Origin: Cohnella algarum
Lineage (GTDB): Bacteria > Bacillota > Bacilli > Paenibacillales > Paenibacillaceae
Reading direction: 5' to 3'
Length of the DNA: 64,000 bases
Assembly (NCBI RefSeq): GCF_016937515.1
Contig: NZ_JAFHKM010000002.1
Coordinates: 3,529,001 to 3,593,000 of the forward strand
In this document: piece by piece, positions 35,254-43,271 of the stretch
How positions within the stretch are numbered: the stretch's first letter is position 1
Layout: every line of letters starts with the position of its first letter
The notes under the pieces: generated by a model
What the model saw: only the letters and a program-made list of their open reading frames with translations
Database searches by the model: none
Told to the model about the DNA's origin: nothing
Position numbers and translations under genes: made by a program

Positions 35254-35296
35254 AACCGATTCGCGCCGCGGAACGGGAACAAGGAGTGCCGGCACG

Positions 35297-36214
35297 ATGG
35301 AGAATCGAAAGCCGAAACTGCTTCATCTGATCAAACGGGATAAATATTTGCTGTTGATGTTTGCTCCCATCTTCGTCTATTACGCCGTATTCATGTATTT
35401 GCCGATGCCTGGAATTGTAATCGCCTTCAAGGATTTTGCTCCAGGGCAAGGCATTTGGGGCGGGGAATGGGTCGGGCTCAAGTGGTTCGGGCAGTTTGCC
35501 GATTCGATTTACTTCTGGCGGCTTATCCGCAATACGTTTCTGCTCGCTTTTTACCCGCTGCTGTTCGGCTTCTGGATTCCGATTCTGTTCGCGGTCTGCA
35601 TCGTCGAAATTAAAAACCGCGCGTTCAAGCGCTTCGCCCAGACGGTTACATATTTGCCGCACTTTATATCCACCGTCGTCATCGCGGGCATGATCATCAA
35701 CTTTTTGTCGCCGACGGACGGCATCGTCAATTCGTTTCTCGCCAGGCTCGGCATGGAAAAAATCAACTTCATGATGGAGCCGGGCTGGTTCCGCGCCATC
35801 TTCACCGGTTCCGAAATCTGGCAGAGCTTCGGGTTCAGCTCGATCATCTACATCGCCGCCATTATGGGCATCGATCCGGAAATGTACGATTCCGGCAAAA
35901 TCGACGGCGTCAACAAGTTTCAGGAGCTGTGGCATCTGACGCTGCCGAGCATCAAGCCGACGATCGTCATTCTGCTGCTGCTGTCGCTCGGCGGACTGAT
36001 GAGCGTCGGGTTCGAGAAGGTGTATCTGCTTTATAACGGCTCGACCTACGAGACGGCGGACGTCCTGTCGACCTACGTTTACCGGATGGGCATCGAAGGA
36101 CAAAACTTCGGGCTTGCCGCCGCGATCGGCCTGTTCAATTCGCTCGTCACGTTCATCCTCGTCTTTGCGGCGAACGCGCTGTCAAGGCGGGCTACGAACC
36201 TGTCGTTATGGTAA
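35297..36214 (+). CDS. Carbohydrate ABC transporter permease, LplB/YteP type, 305 aa
   Basis: This is one of two membrane subunits of a CUT1-family sugar importer. Six hydrophobic segments are visible, starting with YLLLMFAPIFVYYAVFMYLP. The EAA-type loop reads MYDSGKIDGVNKFQELWHLTLPSI and contacts the ATPase, which is not encoded here and is probably a shared MsmX-like protein. AAGGAG lies before ATG 35297. It opens an operon with a second permease, binding protein, LacI regulator and pectinesterase. Confidence 0.9.
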   Translation: MENRKPKLLHLIKRDKYLLLMFAPIFVYYAVFMYLPMPGIVIAFKDFAPGQGIWGGEWVGLKWFGQFADSIYFWRLIRNTFLLAFYPLLFGFWIPILFAVCIVEIKNRAFKRFAQTVTYLPHFISTVVIAGMIINFLSPTDGIVNSFLARLGMEKINFMMEPGWFRAIFTGSEIWQSFGFSSIIYIAAIMGIDPEMYDSGKIDGVNKFQELWHLTLPSIKPTIVILLLLSLGGLMSVGFEKVYLLYNGSTYETADVLSTYVYRMGIEGQNFGLAAAIGLFNSLVTFILVFAANALSRRATNLSLW

Positions 36215-36257
36215 TGCGGCCATTCCCGCCCCATCTCGAGGCAAAGGAGCCAATTCA

Positions 36258-37139
36258 ATGAGAAAATCGCCGGCAGACCGCACGTACTATTCGCTGGTCT
36301 ATCTGATGACCGTTGCGGCCGTCATCGCCACGCTTTATCCGTTCCTGTACGTGCTCAGCGTTTCGTTCAGCTCTGTAAGCGCTATTGACAAACAGCAAGT
36401 GTGGCTGTTTCCGGTCGACTTCACGTTTGACGGCTACAAAATGGTGCTGCAGTACAAGGAAATCTGGACTTCCTACTACAACACGATCTGGTACACCGTC
36501 GTCGGCACGGCGCTGAACCTGTTCGCCACGTGCCTGGCGGCTTTCCCGCTGTCCCGCGCCAAGTTCTTTTTGCGGCGCAAGCTCAATTTTTTCATCGCGT
36601 TCACGATGTACTTTTCCGGCGGCCTCATCCCGGCGTACATGCTCATCACCTCGCTCGGCTTGTACAATACCCGTTGGGTGATGGTGCTTCCCGTGCTCGT
36701 CTCGACGTTTAACGTCATGATCTGCCGCTCGGCGTTCGAGAGCATTCCGGGCGAAATATTCGAGAGCGCCAGTCTGGACGGGGCCAACGACCTGACGATT
36801 TTGTACCGGATCGCGGTTCCGATCATCAAGCCGACGCTGGCGGTGCTCGGGCTCTATTATGCCGTGTTCCACTGGAACAACTTCTTTAGCGCGTTGTTGT
36901 ATTTAGGCAACCAGGAGCTGCAGCCGCTGCAAATTTTCCTTAGGCGGGTGCTCGTCATGGCGTCGCCGGAAATTATGCAGAAGATGGGCGGAGGGACGTC
37001 GACGAGCGCGCTCGCGGTGTCGACCCTGCAGGTTCGCTATGTGTCGATCGTCGTCAGCATCGTGCCGATCGTCATGATCTATCCGTTCATCCAGCGCTAT
37101 TTCGTTAAGGGCATCACGCTCGGGGCAGTAAAAGGGTAG
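36258..37139 (+). CDS. Carbohydrate ABC transporter permease, LplC/YtcP type, 293 aa
   Basis: This is the second membrane subunit of the importer. Hydrophobic segments begin with LVYLMTVAAVIATLYPFLYV. The EAA loop is IFESASLDGANDLTILYRIAVPII, and the C-terminus FVKGITLGAVKG is characteristic of the YtcP/LplC group. AAAGGAG selects ATG 36258; the frame is open from 36114, but that would overlap the upstream gene. Confidence 0.9.
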   Translation: MRKSPADRTYYSLVYLMTVAAVIATLYPFLYVLSVSFSSVSAIDKQQVWLFPVDFTFDGYKMVLQYKEIWTSYYNTIWYTVVGTALNLFATCLAAFPLSRAKFFLRRKLNFFIAFTMYFSGGLIPAYMLITSLGLYNTRWVMVLPVLVSTFNVMICRSAFESIPGEIFESASLDGANDLTILYRIAVPIIKPTLAVLGLYYAVFHWNNFFSALLYLGNQELQPLQIFLRRVLVMASPEIMQKMGGGTSTSALAVSTLQVRYVSIVVSIVPIVMIYPFIQRYFVKGITLGAVKG

Positions 37140-37187
37140 CCGCCCTTTTCTGTATATAGCTTTCCAAACTACGAGGAGGGAAGAAAA

Positions 37188-38789
37188 ATGGCAAACAGAA
37201 GAAAAGGGTTGGTCTGCGCGGCAGGTCTGGCGCTGCTCGCACTGGCGGTCGCCGGCTGCTCCGGCGGCGGAAGCGAAGCGAAGGGGAGCGCGACGCCGGC
37301 AAGCGGCGGGGCGTCCTCGTCGAGCTACGTCTATACGGGCTCGGGGCCGATAACCGACGCGCCGGAGAAGCTGACGATTCTCGCGACGAACGCCTGGACG
37401 ACGAACGTCGACCTGGCCACGGCGGAAATCGTCCGGACGATCGTCGACAAGGCGGGCGTGACGGTCGACTGGCAGCTGCTGCCGCCGCAAAATTACGCCG
37501 ATGCGGTCAGTCCGCGGCTCGCTTCCGGCATCGATCTCCCGGATATCGTCTATCTGCCCGACCAGGATCAGCTGATGAAGTACATTAAAAGCGGCTTGTT
37601 TCTTCCGATCGACGAGTATTACGAAAAATACGGCGTGAATCTGAAAAAGCTGTACGAGCAAAATCCGGACATCAAGGCAAGCCTGACGACGCCCGACGGC
37701 CGGATGAACTACGTGCCGCAGCGGGTGCTGACGAAAAACTACATGCCGCTGTTCATGGTCAACACGCGCTGGCTGGACGCCGTCGGCCTCAAGGAGCCCG
37801 CCACGCTCGACGAGTTCACGGAGATGCTGCGCAAATTCAAGACGGACGACCCGAACGGGAACGGCCAGGCGGACGAAATTCCGTTCTCGCTCGATCCGAA
37901 GTTTTTGCCGATGGCGTTCGGGCCCTCGTTCGGCATGGATCTGTATACCCAGTTTTACGCGGACGACGCGGGAAAAGTGCATTTCGGCTACTATGAGCCG
38001 GCATACGAGGACTATTTGACGTATTTGAACGGCTTGTACGGGGAAGGGCTGCTGCCGGTCGACTTCGCGAGCACGACGAGCGATCAGGTGACCTCGCGGT
38101 TTTCCCAGAACGTCACGGGCGCCACGTTTAACTTCAGCTGGTACACGTCGATGGTGTACAGCCCGCTGTTCGAGGATTACGACCCGAACGTGCCGCTGAT
38201 CAAGGGCATCGCCCCGCTGGCCGGACCGAACGGGGACCGGTTCTACGTCGGCCGGACGCCGGTCAGCGGCATTTTCGGCATCTCCAAAAACGCCAAAAAC
38301 CCGGAGCTTGCGTTCAAATTCCTCGACTACGCTTCTTCGGAAGAGGCGCAGACGTATTACACCTGGGGGATCGAAGGCGTCACGTACGAAATCGCGGACG
38401 GCAAGAAGCGGTTTACGGAGCAGGGCAAAAGCAACGACTTCATCCAGAAGCTCGGCATCGGCCCGGTGAACCTGCCGAACTCGCAATCGACCGAATCGAC
38501 GGACGTGCTGGTGGCGCCGTGGCATGCGGAAATTGACAAGGAGATGGAAAAGTATATTAAAGCGCCGTTCCCGTTCGTCTACGCCCTGCCGGAGGAAGCG
38601 AGCGTGGAGAGCCAGTACATGACGGATATTTCGACGTACGTCGAAGAAATGCACTACAAGTTCATCACCGGACAGGAGAACCTGGGCAATTTCGGCAAAT
38701 ACATCGCCAATCTGCAAAAAATGGGCATCGAGCAAGTGATCGAGGTCAAGCAGGCGCAGTACGACCGGTACTTGGCCGCCAACGCGTAA
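37188..38789 (+). CDS. Extracellular sugar-binding lipoprotein of the LplA group, 533 aa
   Basis: The signal peptide ends in the lipobox LAVAGC (Cys24-25 region), so it is a membrane-anchored lipoprotein. The mature part starts with a Gly/Ser linker, then PEKLTILATNAWTTNVD and the two-lobed type-1 periplasmic-binding fold typical of long CUT1 receptors (about 500 aa). The FKTDDPNGNGQADEIPFSL block is a calcium-loop signature shared by this group. Gene order with two permeases and a pectinesterase suggests an oligosaccharide derived from pectin as ligand; that is inference. Confidence 0.9.
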   Translation: MANRRKGLVCAAGLALLALAVAGCSGGGSEAKGSATPASGGASSSSYVYTGSGPITDAPEKLTILATNAWTTNVDLATAEIVRTIVDKAGVTVDWQLLPPQNYADAVSPRLASGIDLPDIVYLPDQDQLMKYIKSGLFLPIDEYYEKYGVNLKKLYEQNPDIKASLTTPDGRMNYVPQRVLTKNYMPLFMVNTRWLDAVGLKEPATLDEFTEMLRKFKTDDPNGNGQADEIPFSLDPKFLPMAFGPSFGMDLYTQFYADDAGKVHFGYYEPAYEDYLTYLNGLYGEGLLPVDFASTTSDQVTSRFSQNVTGATFNFSWYTSMVYSPLFEDYDPNVPLIKGIAPLAGPNGDRFYVGRTPVSGIFGISKNAKNPELAFKFLDYASSEEAQTYYTWGIEGVTYEIADGKKRFTEQGKSNDFIQKLGIGPVNLPNSQSTESTDVLVAPWHAEIDKEMEKYIKAPFPFVYALPEEASVESQYMTDISTYVEEMHYKFITGQENLGNFGKYIANLQKMGIEQVIEVKQAQYDRYLAANA

Positions 38790-38943
38790 CAAAAGCCGAA
38801 CGGAATGGAGAGCGGCGCGGGGAGGCGTCGGCAGACACTTCTCCGCCCGCTTTGAAAGCGCTAGCCTTCGAGGGGAAATTTCGGTATTGTTAGGGTAACG
38901 GAGAAGTTTGACGGTTCGGTCGGAAAGGGCGTGAACGCAAGCG

Positions 38944-39921
38944 ATGATCACGATCAAGGATATCGCCAAGCTGGCGGGCGTAAGCTACAGCACGGTGTCC
39001 AAGGCGCTAAACGGCAATCCTCTCATCAAGCCGGCGACGCGGAAGAAGGTGCTGGAAATCGCCGAAAAGCATCAGTACCGGAAAAATATTTTGGCCACCC
39101 AGCTTTCCTCCGGCAAAAGCAATATTATCGGGTTTGTCCTTGACGAATTGAGCAGCAACCCGCTGTTCGCGCATATGTCCAAAAGCTTGCACCAGGAGCT
39201 GAGAAAGCGGGGCTATCAGATGATTCTCGTCGTCTCGATGGACGGCTACGAAATTTTCAGCCAGCTGCGGGTCGACGGGTGCATCTTCTGGGACTATCGG
39301 CCCGGCAAGCATAACGATTTCATGAAGGATTTTTCGAACCTGAGCATTCCCTGGTTCTCGCTCGGCGCGGATGACAATCCGAACTCCCCCTACATCATGA
39401 TCGACCGGAAGGAAGGGATTTACAAAGCGGTGGAATTTCTTCACGCGTTCGGCCACCGCAGAATCGGCTTCATCGGCAATTCGCAGGACATCAAGCTCGA
39501 AGGCTTCAAGGAAGCGCTTCGGCGCCTGGGGCTCGGGTTCTCGGAGGACCACGTGCTGCCGGCGCACTCGAGCTGGGAAGACGGCTATTTCGCCGTGCGT
39601 CGTTTCCCGTTCGGGGAAGGATCGCCGACCGCGTTTATCGGCTTGAACAGCCTGGTAACGAGGGGGGCGCTTCGGGCGCTGCTTGAGGCGGGCTTCCATG
39701 TGCCGGACGATATTTCGTTGATCGGCTACGACGATTTGCCGGAAATGCAAAACGCCGAGGTCGCCCTGACGACCGTCGGCCCCCCGCTGGACGAGATGGC
39801 CGCCCAAGCGGCGGAGCTGATCGTGGCGCTGATTCGCGACGAGCCGGCGGAATACCCGATCGTGGTTCGGCCGCGAATCCAGCAGCGGAATTCGGTCGCG
39901 GCGTGCAAAGAAGAGAGATAG
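38944..39921 (+). CDS. LacI-family transcriptional regulator, 325 aa
   Basis: The N-terminal helix-turn-helix is ITIKDIAKLAGVSYSTVSKA at residues 2-21 with the hinge helix PATRKKVLEIAEKHQY after it. The rest is a periplasmic-binding-like effector domain (ILVVSMDGYEIFSQL, GHRRIGFIGNSQDIK, FIGLNSLVTRGAL). It probably represses the operon through the ACAACGTTGT-type palindromes upstream of the first permease and responds to a pectic sugar. A near-cre sequence (TTGAAAGCGCTAGCC, about 38,853-38,867) lies just before it. Confidence 0.88.
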   Translation: MITIKDIAKLAGVSYSTVSKALNGNPLIKPATRKKVLEIAEKHQYRKNILATQLSSGKSNIIGFVLDELSSNPLFAHMSKSLHQELRKRGYQMILVVSMDGYEIFSQLRVDGCIFWDYRPGKHNDFMKDFSNLSIPWFSLGADDNPNSPYIMIDRKEGIYKAVEFLHAFGHRRIGFIGNSQDIKLEGFKEALRRLGLGFSEDHVLPAHSSWEDGYFAVRRFPFGEGSPTAFIGLNSLVTRGALRALLEAGFHVPDDISLIGYDDLPEMQNAEVALTTVGPPLDEMAAQAAELIVALIRDEPAEYPIVVRPRIQQRNSVAACKEER

Positions 39922-39942
39922 CGGGAGGGGGAGAAATCGGCG

Positions 39943-41082
39943 ATGAGTCATGAGAGGGACCGGAATCCGGCGTTTCACCTTGCGGAAACGGCGGCGAGGC
40001 GCAGCTTCGTCGTCGCGGCGGACGGCAGCGGGGACTTTGCGTCCGTTCAGGCGGCCGTCGACGCGATCCCTCCGGATTTTCCGGAACGGGTGACGATTTT
40101 CATACGTCAGGGCGAATACCGGGAAAAGGTGTTTATCGACCGCCGGAAAGTCAGCCTGATCGGCGAGGGAGCGGATCGGACGGCGATCCGGTGGGACGAT
40201 TACGCCTTGAAGACGTTTCCGGACGGAGAACCGTACAACACGTTCAACACGTATACGCTGTTCGCGGGCGCGGACGATTTCATCGCGGAAGACTTGTCGA
40301 TCGTCAACGGCGCGGGCCGCGGCGAGGACGTCGGACAGGCGGTAGCCTTGTACGCCGACGGCGACCGGGCGGTTTTCCGGCGGTGCCGACTGATCGGGTG
40401 GCAGGATACGCTGTTTACGGGGCCGCTGCCGCCGAGCCCGGTCGAACGGGCGACGTTCGGCGGCCCGAGAGAAGGAGCTCCCCGCCGGCCCTCGCGCCAA
40501 TACTACGAGGACTGTTACATCGAGGGCGACGTCGATTTCATTTTCGGGTCGGCGACGGCGGTGTTCAACCGGTGCGAGCTGTTTTCGAAAGCCCGCCGGG
40601 AATCGCCGGAGGACGGAGAAGACCGCGTTCACGGCTGGATTGCGGCGCCGTCGACTCCGGAGGACGCGGCTTTCGGCTATTTGTTTTTGTCGTGCCGTCT
40701 GACCGGCGACGCTCCGCCTCGCTCCGTCTACCTCGGACGCCCTTGGCGCGATTTCGCGAGCGCGGCGTTCGTGCGGTGCGACATGGGGGCGCATATCCGG
40801 CCGGAGGGCTGGCACGACTGGGACAAGCCCGGCGCGCGGCGGACGGCGCGATTCGCGGAATACGGCTGCGCCGGCCCCGGCGCTCCGGGCGGACACGGCC
40901 GGGCGGGAGCCGCGAACGGCGCCGCGCCCGAAGGGCGGACGGCGGCCGCGCGGGTCGATTGGAGCCGTCAGCTGACGAGCGAGGAAGCGGACGAAATGAC
41001 CGTTGACCGGGTGCTTGCCGGCGCGGACGGCTGGAACCCGCTTGCCGCAAAGCCGGGCATGCTCGAATTTGGCGGCGGATAA
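39943..41082 (+). CDS. Pectinesterase-family protein without signal peptide, 379 aa
   Basis: It should remove methyl esters from (oligo)galacturonides. The right-handed beta-helix family is marked by VVAADGSGDFASVQAAVDAI (residues about 21-40), GQAVALYADGD, GWQDTLF (catalytic Gln-Asp), DVDFIFGSATAVF (second catalytic Asp) and LGRPWRDFA (catalytic Arg). There is no signal peptide, so it acts in the cytoplasm on imported oligomers, which fits the ABC importer in the same operon. A Gly/Ala-rich insertion near residues 305-325 is unusual. Confidence 0.88.
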   Translation: MSHERDRNPAFHLAETAARRSFVVAADGSGDFASVQAAVDAIPPDFPERVTIFIRQGEYREKVFIDRRKVSLIGEGADRTAIRWDDYALKTFPDGEPYNTFNTYTLFAGADDFIAEDLSIVNGAGRGEDVGQAVALYADGDRAVFRRCRLIGWQDTLFTGPLPPSPVERATFGGPREGAPRRPSRQYYEDCYIEGDVDFIFGSATAVFNRCELFSKARRESPEDGEDRVHGWIAAPSTPEDAAFGYLFLSCRLTGDAPPRSVYLGRPWRDFASAAFVRCDMGAHIRPEGWHDWDKPGARRTARFAEYGCAGPGAPGGHGRAGAANGAAPEGRTAAARVDWSRQLTSEEADEMTVDRVLAGADGWNPLAAKPGMLEFGGG

Positions 41083-41110
41083 GCGGGTTTCGGACGCAGA
41101 GAATCGCAGA

Positions 41111-41144
41111 GGACCGCCCTTACGGGCGGTCCGAATCGGTTTTG
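41111..41144 (+). terminator. Rho-independent terminator after the pectinesterase gene
   Basis: GGACCGCCC (41111-41119) pairs perfectly with GGGCGGTCC (41124-41132) around TTAC. GAATCGGTTTT follows, a weak T-run. Confidence 0.7.
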
Positions 41145-41268
41145 CCGTGAAAATGCGGAGGCCGGCTCCCAATGTCCGGTTCGCTCCCGGCCGATCCGCA
41201 TGACCGGCGCCAAGAGGGTCGGCCCCTGCAGACTGCCGCTTGCGGCGCCCTGCGGCCAGCCGCAGCAA

Positions 41269-42315
41269 TCAAACGCTGCTCGCCTCCCGGGTTCCGTTGC
41301 CGAGCATCGCCTGTTTCCAACGGGAATATACGTCCCAGGCGTCGCCTTTGTCGAGCAGCGCCTTGCACGTGTACAGCCCTTCCTCCACCGACTTGACCTT
41401 GCCCGTCAGGCTCAGCCTCACGGCGCCGTTCAGCAATACCTGATTGTAGAACGCCATGTGGCCGCCGCCTTGCAGCACCGCTTCCGCGGTGCTCAGCTGC
41501 TCCCGGGCGTTCCACTGCGTTTCGGGAACTTCCGTTTCCAGGCCGATCGCCTCGGGGTCGACGATGTTCAGCTCGAATGCTTCGTTTTCAACCGCGTAAA
41601 CGCGGGTCGGCCGATCGATGAACAAGTCCTCGGAGCCTTCCGCGCCTTGGACGATCAGCGCTTTTCTGTAGCCGAGCTTGACCATCAGCCGCGAGAGGCG
41701 GTCGAACACGGTATTGTGGTAGATGCCGAAGACAAGGTAAGGAGAAAACGAAAAGTCGATCAGCTTCTCCGCCGTATTGAAGATGGTCCTCATGCCGATC
41801 TCCTGGCGGAGCGGGCGAATCCGGGCCAGCGGCGGACACCATTGCTCCGTCGGGACGAACAGAACGCCCGTCTGCGCCGCGGCTTCGACGCACCGCTCCG
41901 ACGACAGCGTCTCCGCGTTTATGCCGGCTTCCTTCAGCAAATCGAGCAGCGTGACGCCCCATTTCGGCGGCAAGGAGGCGGACCCGTGCAGCGTAACGGG
42001 CATCCCGGCGGCGGCAAGCAGGAAGGCGGTCGGAAAGGTCGCGATAAACGAAGTTTTGCGGCCGTCGTACGGTCCGGCGAAATCGATTCCTTCGTGAACG
42101 GGCCGGCGTTCGGCATATTTGCGGCAGACGGCCACGAACGCCTCCAGTTCTTCCACGCTTTCCAGCTTGATTCTCTCGGCTGCCAGAAACGCTCCGATTT
42201 GCGCGGGCGTGGCCTGCAGGTTCAAGATATATTCGGCAGCCTGAAAGGCCTCGTCGTAAGTAAGGTCCCGGGCGCCTCGCTTGCCTCGCGCGACTTCCTT
42301 CAGCAGTTGGATCAT
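41269..42315 (-). CDS. Anthranilate phosphoribosyltransferase-like protein of a nitrite-assimilation locus, 348 aa
   Basis: The fold is that of TrpD/thymidine-phosphorylase-like transferases: an N-terminal helical domain (LTYDEAFQAAEYILNLQATP) and GMPVTLHGSASLPPKWGVTLLDLL replacing the phosphoribosyl-pyrophosphate loop. Canonical TrpD has GTGGD and NHG residues, which I do not see intact, so it is not a tryptophan enzyme. Such TrpD-like genes accompany nitrate/nitrite assimilation genes in many bacteria. ATG 42315 overlaps the stop of the ANTAR gene (ATGA) and follows GGGAGG. Its reaction is unknown. Confidence 0.78.
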   Translation of the reverse strand: MIQLLKEVARGKRGARDLTYDEAFQAAEYILNLQATPAQIGAFLAAERIKLESVEELEAFVAVCRKYAERRPVHEGIDFAGPYDGRKTSFIATFPTAFLLAAAGMPVTLHGSASLPPKWGVTLLDLLKEAGINAETLSSERCVEAAAQTGVLFVPTEQWCPPLARIRPLRQEIGMRTIFNTAEKLIDFSFSPYLVFGIYHNTVFDRLSRLMVKLGYRKALIVQGAEGSEDLFIDRPTRVYAVENEAFELNIVDPEAIGLETEVPETQWNAREQLSTAEAVLQGGGHMAFYNQVLLNGAVRLSLTGKVKSVEEGLYTCKALLDKGDAWDVYSRWKQAMLGNGTREASSV

Positions 42316-42932
42316 TTCTTCGCCCTCCCTTGTTTTTGATCCTGCAGCAGCTCGTAAACTTTGACAATCGAGGTGGCGACGTCGACCATTCGCTTTCGCT
42401 CGTTCATCGCCTGCTTGCGAAGGAGGTCGTAAGCTTCGGATTCGGAAATGTTTTTGACTTTGCAGAGCACGCCTTTGGCCATATCGATCCACTTCCGTTC
42501 CTCAAGGCGCGACAGAAGCTGCTCCCGTTCCTTGTTCCACTGCTGGCGCTCGAAGCATTGCTTGGCTCCGAAATGCAGCGCCCAATGAACCTCCTGCGGA
42601 AGCATGGACGGGGACAAGATGCCGTCCACCATAATCCGGTCTTCGCAAGCCTCGACGGACAAGGTGGCGGTAGAATCGCTGCACCACCAGAGGATGGGAA
42701 CGATCTTTTTTTGCAAAAGGGAGCTCGACCAGGACTGAATATCCGATATCGGGATATGCAGGATAGAGGCGTCGGCGTCGCGCACCCGGTCCAATGCGAG
42801 CGATGGATCATCCGCCGTCTCGACCAGATAACCGCAGGAACGGAGAAGGTTTTCCGGCAGCGAAACGGATTCGGCAGACGGCTTTCGTTCCGGTGCTGTG
42901 GACTTATTATAAATAACCAGCAGGGAATGCAT
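42312..42932 (-). CDS. ANTAR-domain RNA-binding response regulator (NasT/NasR-like), 206 aa
   Basis: The N-terminal part (residues 1 to about 125) is a receiver-like fold without a clear phosphorylation-site pattern. The C-terminal ANTAR domain runs from about residue 135 (EREQLLSRLEERKWIDMAKGVL then ISESEAYDLLRKQAMNERKRM). Proteins of this kind bind paired RNA hairpins and stop premature termination. It is divergent from nirB, whose leader has exactly such hairpins, so it is the probable antiterminator for nitrite reductase. It is cotranscribed with the TrpD-like gene. Confidence 0.87.
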   Translation of the reverse strand: MHSLLVIYNKSTAPERKPSAESVSLPENLLRSCGYLVETADDPSLALDRVRDADASILHIPISDIQSWSSSLLQKKIVPILWWCSDSTATLSVEACEDRIMVDGILSPSMLPQEVHWALHFGAKQCFERQQWNKEREQLLSRLEERKWIDMAKGVLCKVKNISESEAYDLLRKQAMNERKRMVDVATSIVKVYELLQDQKQGRAKK

Positions 42933-43083
42933 GAACCGACGCCCCTTTCTTATCGGTATCTAATAATAAACGCCTATTTATGTTGCAATTTCGTGACGAA
43001 AAAGTCTTGCGTTAATTTATATAACACAAACCCCTTGCTTTTGTCGATAATTTGCCCAAATCATATTTTTCATGTGATTTTTA

Positions 43084-43112
43084 TTGACGTTTTCGAAGCG
43101 ATAGTGTATATT
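43084..43112 (+). promoter_or_regulatory. SigA-type promoter of nirB
   Basis: TTGACG (43084-43089) and TATATT (43107-43112) are separated by 17 bases. Transcription should start near 43119, giving a leader of about 150 bases before nirB ATG 43272. Confidence 0.75.
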
Positions 43113-43138
43113 TTTCATAATAAAACCGAATCATTTCA

Positions 43139-43240
43139 CGAATACAAAGGGGTATTCGGAAGAAGAGGCAATGGAGCCTGCTTCACTTCAAGCGATGGGA
43201 AACGTCTGTTTTCCCCCGCGAAGTGGAGCGGGCTTTTATG
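43139..43240 (+). promoter_or_regulatory. ANTAR-type dual-hairpin leader with overlapping terminator before nirB
   Basis: Hairpin P1 (43139-43158) has arms CGAATAC and GTATTCG with a six-base loop AAAGGG. Hairpin P2 (43159-43184) has AGGC/GCCT plus GAAG/CTTC with a six-base loop AATGGA. Both loops have A at position 1 and G at position 4, the known ANTAR signature. The terminator pairs AGCCTGCTTCACTTC (43175-43189) with GAAGTGGAGCGGGCT (43220-43234), followed by TTTTATGTTTTG. Its 5' arm shares the P2 3' arm, so P2 and terminator exclude each other. Confidence 0.85.
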
Positions 43241-43271
43241 TTTTGCGGATACAGAGAGGAGAGGGAAACGC

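Noticed and set aside
41200..42339. 379-codon plus-strand frame opposite the TrpD-like gene
   Set aside because: Antisense to a gene with a clear ribosome site, overlap coupling and family fold.
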